Source: Desulfocapsa sp. (GTDB lineage: Bacteria; Desulfobacterota; Desulfobulbia; Desulfobulbales; Desulfocapsaceae). Taken from it: a stretch of DNA of 39,396 nt. How positions within the stretch are numbered: the first letter of the stretch is position 1; each line of letters opens with the position of its first letter. Position numbers and translations under genes: made by a program. Below the pieces are notes generated by a model that was not told where the DNA came from, did not search any database, and was given only the letters and a program-made list of their open reading frames with translations. Of this stretch, positions 17,807 through 26,865 are shown in pieces. The stretch is taken from positions 1 through 39,396 of the forward strand of contig VMSP01000005.1 in the NCBI GenBank assembly GCA_013792135.1. The letters run 5' to 3'.

Positions 17807-19552
17807 ATGACAGAGGCACTCACACAAACAACAATCAATGACGAAGAGCTCAGCTTTGCAGAACTCTTTGAGATGGAAGAAAACAGCAGCGTCGTAAATG
17901 TTGGCGACGTAACCATGGGCACCATCATCGGCGTTGTCGATGGCTATGTCCTGATTGATGTTGGCGATAAAGCAGAAAGCTATGTTGCCAAATCAGAATT
18001 CCAGCTGGAAGAAGGTAAAGAATTTCAAATCGGCGACACATTTGAGGTCTTTATTGAGCGTCGTAAAGACGAAGGTGGACTCCTGCTGTCACGGGAAAAA
18101 GCAATTGCCATAAAAGTATGGGAAGATATTGCCAAGATTCAAGAAGAGAACGGCACCATTGAGGGTAAAATTGAGAGTAGAGTCAAAGGCGGCATGTCAG
18201 TTAATGTCGGCGTTCCAGCCTTCCTGCCTTATTCCCAGATCGACCTGCGTCCGGTCAAAGACCTGGATGCACTCATCGGCCAGACCTTTTCTTTCAAGGT
18301 ACTCAAGTTTAACCGCAAACGGAATAACGTGGTTATTTCACGACGGGCCATCCTTGAGGAAGATCGCAACAAGTTGCGCGAAAAGATGCGTTCCATCCTT
18401 GAAGAAGGACAGATCATCAAAGGCGCCATCACCAACATCACCGACTACGGTCTCTTTATCGACATGGGCGGCATGGATGGTCTCTGCCATATCACCGATC
18501 TCTCCTGGGGACGGGTCTCCCATCCAGCCAAGCTATACAAAGTTGGCGAGGAACTGGAAGTCAAGGTTCTCAAATATGACAAAGAGAACGATCGCGTCTC
18601 ACTCGGTATAAAACAACTGAAAGAAGACCCATGGGCTACTGTTACCACCCGTTACCCCATTGGCGAAAAAGCCATGGGCAAGGTGGTTTCCATCACAGAT
18701 TACGGTGTCTTTATCGAACTGGAAGAAGGCGTGGAAGGATTGATCCATGTCTCTGAGATGACCTGGTCGAAAAAACCCCGGCATCCATCCAAGATCGTAG
18801 CAGTTGGCGATGAGGTTGAAGTCATGGTTCTTAACATTGAGCCTGAGACCAAGCGAATCTCCCTGGGCATGAAACAGTTACAGCCTAACCCATGGGATCT
18901 GGTCACAGACTCCTACCCTGTCGGCTCCATCATTGAAGGAAAAGTTAAAAACATCACAGACTTCGGTGTCTTTATCGGCATTGAAGACGGGATTGACGGA
19001 CTGATCCATGTCTCCGACCTTTCCTGGACTGAGCGGATCAAACATCCTTCTGAAAAATATGTCAAAGGCCAGACCATCCAAGCGGTTGTTCTGAAGATTG
19101 ACAAAGAGAACGAGCGTTTCTCCCTCGGCATCAAACAGCTTGAGCCAGATCCATGGCAGGCTGCCTACAATAACTACCCATCCGGTACCGTTATTGAAGG
19201 CACCATTACCAATGTCACCGACTTTGGTGTATTCGTGCAGCTTGAGGAAGGTATCGAAGGGCTGGTCCATGTCTCTGAAATCAGCAAAGAGAAGATCAAG
19301 ACCCCTGTCGGCGTCTACCAGGTTGGCGACACCCTGAAGGCAATTGTCATTAACGTATCGGCAAAAGACAGGAAGATCGGCCTCTCCATCAAGACTCTCG
19401 AAGGCGATGGTGATGAGCCGGCAACTGAAGGCCAGGTAGCCTCTCCGAAAAAAGAAGCTTCTGCAACGTCAGTAGCAGCAGCAGCCGCAGCTCCTGCCAC
19501 CTTAGGTGATCTCATGAAAGCAGCTGCCAGCGGACCAACCGAAGAGAACTAA
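17807..19552 (+). CDS. rpsA: 30S ribosomal protein S1
   Basis: From ATG 17807 the protein has 581 residues and six S1 (OB-fold) RNA-binding repeats. The first two are divergent (VVDGYVLIDVGDKAESYV; VKGGMSVNVGVPAFLP). The last four are regular, each with an ITDYG or VTDFG-VF-like core, a HVS or HITDLSW segment and an LGIKQL-like end. An Ala-rich tail follows. S1 unwinds and delivers mRNA to the 30S subunit. The frame is open upstream to 17684, but only from 17807 does the sequence look like S1. The ribosome site is weak, as is common for rpsA. An IHF/HU gene follows, as in many bacteria. Confidence 0.97.
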   Translation: MTEALTQTTINDEELSFAELFEMEENSSVVNVGDVTMGTIIGVVDGYVLIDVGDKAESYVAKSEFQLEEGKEFQIGDTFEVFIERRKDEGGLLLSREKAIAIKVWEDIAKIQEENGTIEGKIESRVKGGMSVNVGVPAFLPYSQIDLRPVKDLDALIGQTFSFKVLKFNRKRNNVVISRRAILEEDRNKLREKMRSILEEGQIIKGAITNITDYGLFIDMGGMDGLCHITDLSWGRVSHPAKLYKVGEELEVKVLKYDKENDRVSLGIKQLKEDPWATVTTRYPIGEKAMGKVVSITDYGVFIELEEGVEGLIHVSEMTWSKKPRHPSKIVAVGDEVEVMVLNIEPETKRISLGMKQLQPNPWDLVTDSYPVGSIIEGKVKNITDFGVFIGIEDGIDGLIHVSDLSWTERIKHPSEKYVKGQTIQAVVLKIDKENERFSLGIKQLEPDPWQAAYNNYPSGTVIEGTITNVTDFGVFVQLEEGIEGLVHVSEISKEKIKTPVGVYQVGDTLKAIVINVSAKDRKIGLSIKTLEGDGDEPATEGQVASPKKEASATSVAAAAAAPATLGDLMKAAASGPTEEN

Positions 19553-19586
19553 CAAGTTTCTCCCAGGATCAGGGGTCGTTAAGCAC

Positions 19587-19624
19587 ATCCTGTCTGGGCC
19601 ATTGTGCAATGGCCCAGACAGGAT
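19587..19624. repeat. 18-bp perfect palindrome after rpsA
   Basis: ATCCTGTCTGGGCCATTG (19587-19604) is followed after TG by its exact complement (19607-19624). No T-tract follows. It begins 34 bases past the rpsA stop and precedes a conventional terminator. It may stabilise the mRNA 3' end. Confidence 0.7.
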
Positions 19625-19693
19625 GAAGAGCAACCGGCTCCTGATGTAGTGTTCCTCAGATTTCCAGGAACATCTTACCAGAACTCATAACAT

Positions 19694-19744
19694 AAAAGGT
19701 TGTTTTGCCTAAAGAAATATTTACTGGCAAAACAACCTTTTTTT
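19694..19744 (+). terminator. Intrinsic terminator of rpsA
   Basis: AAAAGGTTGTTTTGCC (19694-19709) pairs perfectly with 19726-19741 around 16 bases and runs into a T7 tract (19738-19744). It separates rpsA from the IHF-like gene. Confidence 0.85.
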
Positions 19745-19776
19745 ATAACAATATTTCTTAAGCCACTCTACTAAAC

Positions 19777-20055
19777 ATGTTAAAAAAAGAACTTATCGAT
19801 CAGGTCAGCACGGATCTCTCCCTCTCAAAACAGGACGTCACCGCCGCCCTGGAGATCATGCTGACAACCATGCGAAATGCCTTAATTGAAAAAAGAAGAA
19901 TCGAGCTTCGTGGTTTTGGCAGTTTTTCCATTCGAACACGGAAAGAACGAAGCACCAAAAATCCAAAAACCGGTGTTATCATGGATATTCCGGAAAGAAA
20001 AACCGTTCACTTTACCATGAGCAGGTCGCTAAAAGAGCCGCTGATCAAGGACTAA
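19777..20055 (+). CDS. HU/IHF-family nucleoid DNA-binding protein (IHF-like)
   Basis: The 92-residue protein is a typical DNABII member: an N-terminal helical dimerisation part (MLKKELIDQVSTDLSLSKQDV), the GFGSFSIRTRKER signature, the DNA-inserting arm NPKTGVIMDIPERKTVHF, and a short C-terminal helix. The ELRGFGSFS form and the position after rpsA recall ihfB of gamma-proteobacteria. It bends DNA and assists transcription, replication and recombination. No ribosome site is visible before ATG 19777. IHF-beta versus HU-like cannot be settled without a tree. Confidence 0.93.
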   Translation: MLKKELIDQVSTDLSLSKQDVTAALEIMLTTMRNALIEKRRIELRGFGSFSIRTRKERSTKNPKTGVIMDIPERKTVHFTMSRSLKEPLIKD

Positions 20056-20058
20056 GGC

Positions 20059-20083
20059 TGATCAGAGAAGACCTTTCTGATCA
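20059..20083. terminator. Possible weak hairpin after the IHF-like gene
   Basis: TGATCAGA (20059-20066) pairs with TCTGATCA (20076-20083) around 9 bases, just past the stop codon and between convergent genes. It lacks a T-tract, so termination is uncertain. Confidence 0.3.
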
Positions 20084-20152
20084 TTCACTACAGGGGGGGA
20101 TGGGAGTTTCGGTTTAGATGCAATAACGGCGGGAAAACTAAACTGTTGCTTG

Positions 20153-20764
20153 CTAAAGAAACGGGGTAATATCCCCCTTCCCTTTACGCAGGATCTCAGG
20201 ATGATCGCCGGTCAGATCGATGAGCGAGGAGGGATCGGGATACACCGGTCCACCGTCAACAATGATCTCGACCCTGTTCCCAAGAATAATGTCAATTTCG
20301 TACGCCTCGGTGGGCACGGGATGATCGCTTTCTACAGGAATACTGGTATTGACAATAGGATTACCAAGTGTTTCCAGAAGCATTCGGCAGATTGGATGGT
20401 CCGGAACCCGGATACCTACGGTTTTCTGCTTTGTCGCCATAATCTTAGGCACAAGTTTCGTTCCAGGAAGAACAAAGGTATAGGCGCCAGGAAGATTTTT
20501 TTTCATCAGACGATAGGCAGTGTTTGACACATGAGCATATTCGCTGATATTGGTCAGGCTGGAACACATAAATGAAAAAGGTTTTCCATCAGGTCTTTTT
20601 TTTATCTGCATCAAGCGCTTAATCGCCTTTTGGTGAAACAGATCACACCCAACTCCATAGCCGGTATCCGTTGGATAACAAACAATTGCCCCGGACCGCA
20701 GCTGCTCAACAACCTGCTGAATCAAACGCAGCTGAGGATTTTCAGGATTAATATTGACAAGCAT
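20153..20764 (-). CDS. YciO/Sua5/YrdC-family protein (threonylcarbamoyl-AMP synthase-like)
   Basis: The 203-residue protein has the single YrdC fold: GAIVCYPTDTGYGVGCD, QIKKRPDGKPFSFMC, PGAYTFVLPGTKLVP, TVGIRVPDHP and NTSIPVESDHPV. These match the TsaC/Sua5 superfamily, and the FSFMC and YPTDTGYG details fit the YciO branch best. TsaC makes threonylcarbamoyl-AMP for the t6A modification of tRNA; YciO proteins are close relatives whose main role is less certain. AGGAGA lies 9 bases before the ATG at 20764. It is convergent with the IHF-like gene and divergent from guaB. Confidence 0.9.
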   Translation of the reverse strand: MLVNINPENPQLRLIQQVVEQLRSGAIVCYPTDTGYGVGCDLFHQKAIKRLMQIKKRPDGKPFSFMCSSLTNISEYAHVSNTAYRLMKKNLPGAYTFVLPGTKLVPKIMATKQKTVGIRVPDHPICRMLLETLGNPIVNTSIPVESDHPVPTEAYEIDIILGNRVEIIVDGGPVYPDPSSLIDLTGDHPEILRKGKGDITPFL

Positions 20765-20889
20765 ACTTTCATCTCTCCTTTGAGGAGCGGTTTCGAAAGG
20801 ACCATCGCCGTTACACTGCTGCCTGCCCGACGCCTTCGTTACAGCACCTTATGCCATTTTTGGCATTTAAATACCGACAGTAGTTTTTT

Positions 20890-20942
20890 AGGGGCCGTTA
20901 AGAAATAACTTAACCTTTTATATCAATTTCTTTACGGCCCCT
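20890..20942. repeat. 17-bp near-perfect inverted repeat between yciO and guaB
   Basis: AGGGGCCGTTAAGAAAT (20890-20906) pairs with ATTTCTTTACGGCCCCT (20926-20942) with a single mismatch and a 19-base AT-rich centre. T6 precedes the left arm on the plus strand and no T-tract follows the right arm on either strand. It could be the remains of a small palindromic mobile element or an mRNA structure. Confidence 0.65.
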
Positions 20943-21090
20943 AATGCCGTTCTAGACATTCTGCTGCCCATGTTGTTTTTTTACACAGCGGCTTATAACA
21001 ACGATCTACTTTAAATAAATCATACTCTCAGGGTGAAAATCAACACTCTCCCCCAAAAAAAGAAGAAATCAAGCACATCCTGAAAAAGGT

Positions 21091-21118
21091 TTGAGCTTTT
21101 ATCCTGAAATGCTACACT
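21091..21118 (+). promoter_or_regulatory. Candidate guaBA promoter
   Basis: TTGAGC (21091-21096), 16 bases and TACACT (21113-21118) each match four of six sigma-70 consensus positions. It lies about 140 bases before guaB. Confidence 0.4.
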
Positions 21119-21259
21119 GTTCAAGAGGTAAAATGTGTTTTTAGCGGATTTTCAACCCTGTCTTCTGCTTTCTCCGTACTTAACACTGAAAACGCATAAC
21201 TTAACACTATTAAAATTCTGCACATTCTGTTCACTTGAACCTTGTGAGAGGAGCCTTCC

Positions 21260-22723
21260 ATGTTACCAGACACTATAGAGCTAGCCCTTACCTTCGATGA
21301 CCTGTTACTTGTCCCCTCAGCCTCAGAAGTTCTTCCCAATGAAGTCTCCCTTGCCACCAGATTGACTGACACCCTTACCCTGAACGCCCCGCTGATCAGT
21401 GCGGCCATGGATTCAGTGACCGAACACCGGACGGCCATTGCCATGGCCCGTGAAGGCGGGATCGGCATTATCCATAAAAATATTGGCATTGCCAAACAGG
21501 CCAAAGAAGTGGAACAGGTCAAGAAATCTGAATCAGGGATGATCATTGACCCGGTTACCGTACGGGAGAATCAATCCGTGGCCGAGGTGGAGAAGATCAT
21601 GGCCAAATACAAGATCTCCGGTCTGCCCGTGTTGCGCGAGGGCAAACTGGTGGGTATTGTCACCAACCGTGATCTGCGATTTGTCTCCGACAGCGACCTG
21701 CGGGTGGGAGATGTGATGACCAGTAAAAACCTGGTGACCGCCAGAGTTGGCATCGACATGGTACACTCCAAGGCCCTGCTCCATGAGCACCGCATTGAAA
21801 AATTGCTGGTGGTAGACGATTACGGAAATCTTGCCGGGCTGATCACCATCAAGGATCTGGAAAAAATCCGGAAATATCCCCTGGCCGCTAAAGATCATCT
21901 GGGCCGTCTTCTGGTCGGTGCAGCCCTGGGTGTTGGACCCGGCATTGAGGCCAGTGCCCAGAAGCTGGTGGACGCCGGGGTGGATGTGGTGGTCATGGAC
22001 TCGGCCCATGGTCACTCCCGTGGGGTGCTGCGAGCGGTCGAAGCCATCAAGAGCACCTTTCCTGATCTACCGGTCATTGCCGGCAATGTCGCCAGCTACG
22101 AAGGCACTCTCGCCCTGATCAAGGCAGGCGCCAATGCGGTCAAGGTGGGTGTGGGGCCAGGCTCAATCTGTACCACCCGAATAGTCGCAGGTGTGGGAGT
22201 GCCTCAGATGACTGCCCTGAAAAACTGTGTGGCTGCCGCTGCCTCGCATGGTATTCCCATCATCTCCGATGGCGGCATCAAGCACTCAGGTGATCTGGCC
22301 AAGGCCATCGGTGCCGGGGCTCATTCAATCATGATCGGCTCTCTTTTTGCCGGCACCGATGAAACACCTGGCGAGACCTTTTTATACCAGGGTAGAACCT
22401 ATAAGGGATATCGGGGCATGGGCTCCATTGGCGCCATGCGCAAAGGCTCCTCAGACCGCTATTTTCAGTCTGAGGTGAGCAGCCAATCCAAGCTTGTCCC
22501 CGAAGGTATTGAAGGCAAGGTTCCTTACCGTGGACCGCTTGCCGATGTTATCTACCAACTTCTGGGTGGACTTCGTTCCGGTATGGGCTATGTCGGTGCC
22601 GGCACCATTGAGGAGCTTCGCGAAAGAGCCAAATTTGTCCGCATCTCTTCCGCGGGCCTGCGAGAATCCCATGTCCATGACGTGATTATCACCAAAGAGG
22701 CGCCAAACTACCGAACGGCTTAA
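21260..22723 (+). CDS. guaB: Inosine-5'-monophosphate dehydrogenase
   Basis: The 487-residue enzyme oxidises IMP to XMP with NAD, the committed step to GMP. The TIM-barrel start ([17 protein letters not shown]), a two-CBS-domain insert (about 95-205), [10 protein letters not shown], the catalytic Cys loop [19 protein letters not shown] and YRGMGS are all present. GAGAGGAG before ATG 21260 is a good ribosome site. guaA follows 47 bases after the stop, forming the usual guaBA operon. The CBS pair suggests adenine/guanine-nucleotide feedback, known for this family. Confidence 0.98.
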   Translation: MLPDTIELALTFDDLLLVPSASEVLPNEVSLATRLTDTLTLNAPLISAAMDSVTEHRTAIAMAREGGIGIIHKNIGIAKQAKEVEQVKKSESGMIIDPVTVRENQSVAEVEKIMAKYKISGLPVLREGKLVGIVTNRDLRFVSDSDLRVGDVMTSKNLVTARVGIDMVHSKALLHEHRIEKLLVVDDYGNLAGLITIKDLEKIRKYPLAAKDHLGRLLVGAALGVGPGIEASAQKLVDAGVDVVVMDSAHGHSRGVLRAVEAIKSTFPDLPVIAGNVASYEGTLALIKAGANAVKVGVGPGSICTTRIVAGVGVPQMTALKNCVAAAASHGIPIISDGGIKHSGDLAKAIGAGAHSIMIGSLFAGTDETPGETFLYQGRTYKGYRGMGSIGAMRKGSSDRYFQSEVSSQSKLVPEGIEGKVPYRGPLADVIYQLLGGLRSGMGYVGAGTIEELRERAKFVRISSAGLRESHVHDVIITKEAPNYRTA

Positions 22724-22770
22724 GGTGAATTACGAATTACGAATTATTCCACAAACAGGACTTCCTTATC

Positions 22771-24309
22771 ATGAAAAAAATCCTCATTCTTGATTTTGGT
22801 TCACAGACCACTCAGCTTATTGCCAGACGCATCCGGGAACAGAAGGTGTACTGCGAGATCCATCCCTACTCCACCCCCCTTGAAAAGATTAAGGAACTGG
22901 CCCCGGAAGGCATTGTCCTCTCCGGCGGACCGGCCTCGGTCTATGATAGCGATGCCCCTTTGTCCGATCCGGCTCTTTTTGAACTGGGCCTGCCTATCTT
23001 AGGCATCTGTTACGGGGCCCAGCTCATGATTCAGCAACTGGGCGGCAAGGTTGAGAAGGCGGAAAAACGGGAATTCGGCAAGGCTGACCTCTCCGTCCAA
23101 TTTACCGGCGGACTCTTTGCCGGGCTCGAAACCAGCCCTGTTCATCACCAGGTGTGGATGAGCCATGGCGACCGGGTAGAGGTGGCACCCGAAGGTTTTG
23201 AGGCCACCGCCACCAGCAGCCACTCACCCTTTGCCGCCCTCAGACACAAGGACAAACCCTTTGTCGCCGTCCAGTTTCATCCTGAGGTCGCCCATACCCT
23301 GATCGGTAATGATATCCTGCGTAACTTCATCTTTGGCCTCTGTGACTGCCGGCCGGACTGGACAATGCACTCCTTTATCGAATCTACTGTTGCCGCCATC
23401 CGCAATAAAGTAGGAAAGAACAAGGTCATCTGCGCCCTCTCCGGCGGCGTTGATTCCTCTGTCACCGCCGCCCTGATCCATCGCGCCATCGGCGATCAAC
23501 TGACCTGCATCTACGTCAATAACGGTCTGATGCGCATCGGGGAGTCTGAATCCATCCTTCGTTTTTTCAAGGAAAAATCGAAGCTCAAGGTCATTGATGT
23601 GGAGGCAACCGATTTTTTCCTCAGCGAGCTGGCTGGTGTGGTTGACCCGGAGATCAAACGCAAAAGGATTGGTCTTGGTTTTATCAAAATCTTTGAAGAA
23701 GAGGCCAAGAAACTGGGAGAGGTCAACTATCTGGCCCAGGGAACCCTCTACCCTGATGTGATCGAATCGGTCTCCTTTCGAGGCGCGGCTCCCATAAAAG
23801 CCCATCACAATGTTGGCGGCTTGCCCGATATCATGAAACTGGACCTGATCGAGCCGCTGCGCGAGCTGTTCAAGGACGAGGTGCGCGAACTCGGCCTTGA
23901 GCTGGGACTGCCGGAAGAGGCCATCTACCGCCAGCCCTTTCCCGGACCGGGACTGGGCATTCGTATCATGGGCGAGGTAACCCGTGAGCGCTTGGAGATT
24001 GTGCGCCTGGCCGATGTCATCGTCCTCGAAGAGATGAAAAAAAGCGGCTGGTACCGTCAGGTCTGGCAGTCCTTTGCCGTATTGCTCCCCATCCAGACCG
24101 TAGGGGTCATGGGTGATGGCCGCACCTATGAGAATGTCATTGCCCTGCGGGCGGTGGACTCAAAAGACGCCATGACCGCAGACTGGTCGAAGCTTCCCTA
24201 CGAACTGCTGGGGTCCATCTCCAGCCGGATCATCAATGAAGTCCGCGGCGTCAACAGGGTGGTCTTTGATATCTCCTCCAAGCCTCCTTCCACCATCGAA
24301 TGGGAGTAA
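22771..24309 (+). CDS. guaA: GMP synthase (glutamine-hydrolysing)
   Basis: The 512-residue enzyme converts XMP to GMP with glutamine and ATP. The N-terminal class-I glutaminase has GGPASVYD, the nucleophile Cys in GICYGAQ and the His/Glu pair in FHPEVAHT. The ATP-pyrophosphatase P-loop is SGGVDSSV, and the C-terminal dimerisation domain has [11 protein letters not shown] and ends in KPPSTIEWE as usual. It lies directly after guaB. The short gap contains a GAATTAC tandem repeat (22727-22746) and no strong ribosome site. Confidence 0.98.
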   Translation: MKKILILDFGSQTTQLIARRIREQKVYCEIHPYSTPLEKIKELAPEGIVLSGGPASVYDSDAPLSDPALFELGLPILGICYGAQLMIQQLGGKVEKAEKREFGKADLSVQFTGGLFAGLETSPVHHQVWMSHGDRVEVAPEGFEATATSSHSPFAALRHKDKPFVAVQFHPEVAHTLIGNDILRNFIFGLCDCRPDWTMHSFIESTVAAIRNKVGKNKVICALSGGVDSSVTAALIHRAIGDQLTCIYVNNGLMRIGESESILRFFKEKSKLKVIDVEATDFFLSELAGVVDPEIKRKRIGLGFIKIFEEEAKKLGEVNYLAQGTLYPDVIESVSFRGAAPIKAHHNVGGLPDIMKLDLIEPLRELFKDEVRELGLELGLPEEAIYRQPFPGPGLGIRIMGEVTRERLEIVRLADVIVLEEMKKSGWYRQVWQSFAVLLPIQTVGVMGDGRTYENVIALRAVDSKDAMTADWSKLPYELLGSISSRIINEVRGVNRVVFDISSKPPSTIEWE

Positions 24310-24391
24310 GGAACTGCTCAGGTTGACAATCTGTAACCTTTAAGACTGTTAGCTATCACCTTAGAGACTATCTACCTACAGGCTAAAAAAA

Positions 24392-25162
24392 ATGCTGAAG
24401 ACTGGAATTTATGTGGATGCCGAGAATATCCGTCTGTGCGGCGGCTATGGCATGCGCTACGACATCCTGGTTGATCTGGCCAATCTGGGTAAATCCGTTC
24501 TCCTGCGGGCCAATTCCTATCTGGCGGAAGATCGGGCCCGCACCAAGGATGATCATGAATACCGTCAGAAATTATACCGCTACCATGACATCCTGCGCCA
24601 ATGCGGTTTCAAGGTCATCAAAAAATATGTGCAGCATTTTGTCGATGACGAAGGAATCCTCACCACCAAGGCCAATGCCGATATGGATCTTGCTATTGAT
24701 GCCCTGCTCCAGGCCCGCAATCTCGACCGCATCATCCTCCTGACCGGCGACGGCGATTTCATCCGTCTGGTAATCGCCCTGCAGAATATGGGCTGCAGGG
24801 TGGAGGTCATTGCCTTCAACAATGTCAGCGGTCAACTCAAAGAGGTGGCTGACTCCTATCTCTCCGGCTTTCTTGTCCCCGGGCTCCTCCCTATTCAGGC
24901 CTCTCACAATGAAAACTGGCAGCGAGGGGTGGCCGTCAACTATAATCCAGAACGAGGTTTCGGTTTTATGCGTTACTACACCATAAAACCCGAAGGTTTG
25001 CAGGCAGAGACAACTTTTTTTCACTGCTCCAAATCCAATGTCACCAACGATGCTCTTTTTCTTGATTCCGGCAGCATCTTTGAATTCCGTATCGTGATCA
25101 ACAGCGACAATAATCGCACCGAGGCCTGGGATATCCGGGCCCTGGATGAGCCGTTATCCTGA
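24392..25162 (+). CDS. NYN-domain (PIN-like) protein with C-terminal cold-shock-like domain
   Basis: The 256-residue protein has an N-terminal NYN/LabA-type nuclease-like domain (about 1-165). Its acidic residues D9 (YVDAEN), D97/D99 (ADMDLAIDAL) and D120/D122 (LTGDGDF) match the metal site of PIN-like RNases. After a linker, residues about 172-256 resemble a cold-shock OB-fold (VAVNYNPERGFGFMRY, then TFFHCSKSNV). A nuclease joined to an RNA- or ssDNA-binding domain suggests RNA cleavage or decay; that is inference. It lies 82 bases after guaA and 26 bases before a HerA-like ATPase gene. Confidence 0.85.
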   Translation: MLKTGIYVDAENIRLCGGYGMRYDILVDLANLGKSVLLRANSYLAEDRARTKDDHEYRQKLYRYHDILRQCGFKVIKKYVQHFVDDEGILTTKANADMDLAIDALLQARNLDRIILLTGDGDFIRLVIALQNMGCRVEVIAFNNVSGQLKEVADSYLSGFLVPGLLPIQASHNENWQRGVAVNYNPERGFGFMRYYTIKPEGLQAETTFFHCSKSNVTNDALFLDSGSIFEFRIVINSDNNRTEAWDIRALDEPLS

Positions 25163-25188
25163 TAAGACTGAAAGGAGGCGCTACAAAC

Positions 25189-26682
25189 ATGGTAGACCGT
25201 CATCAAATCGTTTTAGGTGGGAATAAAGAGGGCCAACAGATCCTCTTTGACGCCGGGATGGCGAACCGCCATGGCCTGATCACCGGAGCAACCGGTACCG
25301 GCAAAACGGTTACCCTGCAACTCCTGGCAGAATCATTTTCCCGACTGGGCGTCCCGGTCTTCTCCGCAGATGTGAAAGGTGATCTCTCAGGCATTGCCAG
25401 CCCCGGTCATGAACATCAGAAAATCAGCGAGCGCATCAATCGTATCGGTTTACAAGAACATTCATTTGAAGGCTGCCCTATCCTCTTCTGGGACCTCTTT
25501 GGCCAAACCGGTCATCCGATTCGCACCACCGTATCCGAAATGGGGCCGATTCTTCTGGCCAACCTGCTGAACTTAAATGAGACCCAGAGCGGAATCCTGC
25601 ATGTGGCCTTTACTGTGGCTGACGCGCAGGGTCTTCTGTTGCTCGACCTGAAAGACCTGCACTCCATGCTGGGATGGATGGTGGACCACCGGCAGGAACT
25701 GGCAAAGGAATACGGCAATTTCTCAACCACGAGTATCACAACCATCCAGCGCAACCTGTTGGTATTGAAAGAATCGGGCGGAATAAACTTCTTTGGTGAA
25801 CCTGCACTGAAGATTGGCGACCTGATGCGCACCGATTTTTCCGGCCGCGGAGTAGTGAGCCTCCTTGATGCCTCCACCCTCTACTCCAGCCCTAAAATTT
25901 ACACCTCTTTTCTGCTCTGGCTTCTCTCGGAGCTGATGGAAGAATTGCCGGAACGCGGCGATGCCCCCCTGCCCAAGCTGGTATTTTTCTTTGACGAGGC
26001 CCATCTCCTGTTCGATAATGCCCCACCAGCCCTGCTGCAGCGGATCACCCAGGTCGTCCGCCTGATCCGTTCAAAGGGCGTGGGAATTTTCTTTGTCAGT
26101 CAATACCCCAACGATATCCCGGATGAGGTACTTGGCCAGCTTGGATGCCGAATTCAACACGCCCTGCGTGCCTTCACCCCGAAAGACCAAAAGGCAGTAC
26201 GGGTTGCAGCAGAGACCTTCCGCCAGAATCCGCAAATAGATACCGAAACCATGATCACCGAACTCGGAACCGGCGAGGCGCTGATCTCCACCTTGGACGA
26301 CCATGGCAGGCCCACCATGGTCGACTGGTGCCTGCTCAGCCCGCCCCGTTCTCACATCGGACCCCTTGAAAGCACCGAACGCGGGCGCCTTTTCACCAAC
26401 TCACCCCTGAAAGGTCTTTACGACACTCCCGTTGACCGGGAGTCTGCCTATGAAATCCTGACGGTACGCACCGTCTCACAGCAGAACCCGCCGCCTCGAC
26501 CACAAGAGGAAACCACAATGACCGATCAAATTCTTCATGCCGGGAAAGCGGTATTAGTCGGCGGGGGGCAACGCCAATCGGTCGGCGAGGCCTTTCTCAA
26601 AACCATCGTTCGCACCGTTGGTTCCCAGATTGGCCGCTCCCTGGTCCGTGGCCTTCTGGGCTCTCTGACGGGCAGGAGATAA
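25189..26682 (+). CDS. HerA-like ATPase, DUF853/YjgR family
   Basis: The 497-residue protein is a DUF853 ATPase of the FtsK/HerA superfamily. Walker A is GATGTGKT (33-40), followed by FSADVKGDLSGIA, and Walker B is LVFFFDEAHLLF (about 263-274). A sensor-like IRSKGVGIFFVSQYPNDIPDEVLGQLG segment and a C-terminal QxVGRxLVRG-like tail follow. AAGGAGG lies before ATG 25189. HerA relatives pump DNA or act in end processing and defence; the role of YjgR is not established. Its close pairing with the NYN gene may mean a joint function. A terminator follows. Confidence 0.92.
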   Translation: MVDRHQIVLGGNKEGQQILFDAGMANRHGLITGATGTGKTVTLQLLAESFSRLGVPVFSADVKGDLSGIASPGHEHQKISERINRIGLQEHSFEGCPILFWDLFGQTGHPIRTTVSEMGPILLANLLNLNETQSGILHVAFTVADAQGLLLLDLKDLHSMLGWMVDHRQELAKEYGNFSTTSITTIQRNLLVLKESGGINFFGEPALKIGDLMRTDFSGRGVVSLLDASTLYSSPKIYTSFLLWLLSELMEELPERGDAPLPKLVFFFDEAHLLFDNAPPALLQRITQVVRLIRSKGVGIFFVSQYPNDIPDEVLGQLGCRIQHALRAFTPKDQKAVRVAAETFRQNPQIDTETMITELGTGEALISTLDDHGRPTMVDWCLLSPPRSHIGPLESTERGRLFTNSPLKGLYDTPVDRESAYEILTVRTVSQQNPPPRPQEETTMTDQILHAGKAVLVGGGQRQSVGEAFLKTIVRTVGSQIGRSLVRGLLGSLTGRR

Positions 26683-26722
26683 CAGCAAGGACATGCTTGG
26701 AAGTGACACGTTCAGTTATCAT

Positions 26723-26766
26723 AAAAATAAGGCAGCTGCCTCCTTCTCAGCAACCGCCTTATTTTT
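26723..26766 (+). terminator. Intrinsic terminator after the HerA-like gene
   Basis: AAAAATAAGGC (26723-26733) pairs with GCCTTATTTTT (26756-26766); the right arm ends in the T-tract. It can act in both directions between the convergent ATPase and MBL-hydrolase genes. Confidence 0.8.
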
Positions 26767-26865
26767 CTGTAAAAAAGGGTGAAATTACCCCCCTGCATCC
26801 GGCGTGCAATCGCTTGCATCTCAAGATCAATACCTTCTCAAAACACCTTTCAGCCTAAAAAGTAA

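Larger units (their letters stand above)
20765..21259. other. 495-bp divergent gap before guaB
   Basis: No credible gene was found. It holds a small hairpin ATGCCA-TTTT-TGGCAT (20853-20870 region), a long near-perfect palindrome (20890-20942), an AT-rich stretch and a guaB promoter candidate at 21091-21118. I see no known riboswitch. Confidence 0.6.

Noticed and set aside
22727-22746. GAATTAC tandem repeat between guaB and guaA
   Set aside because: Only two and a half units; too short to call a functional repeat.
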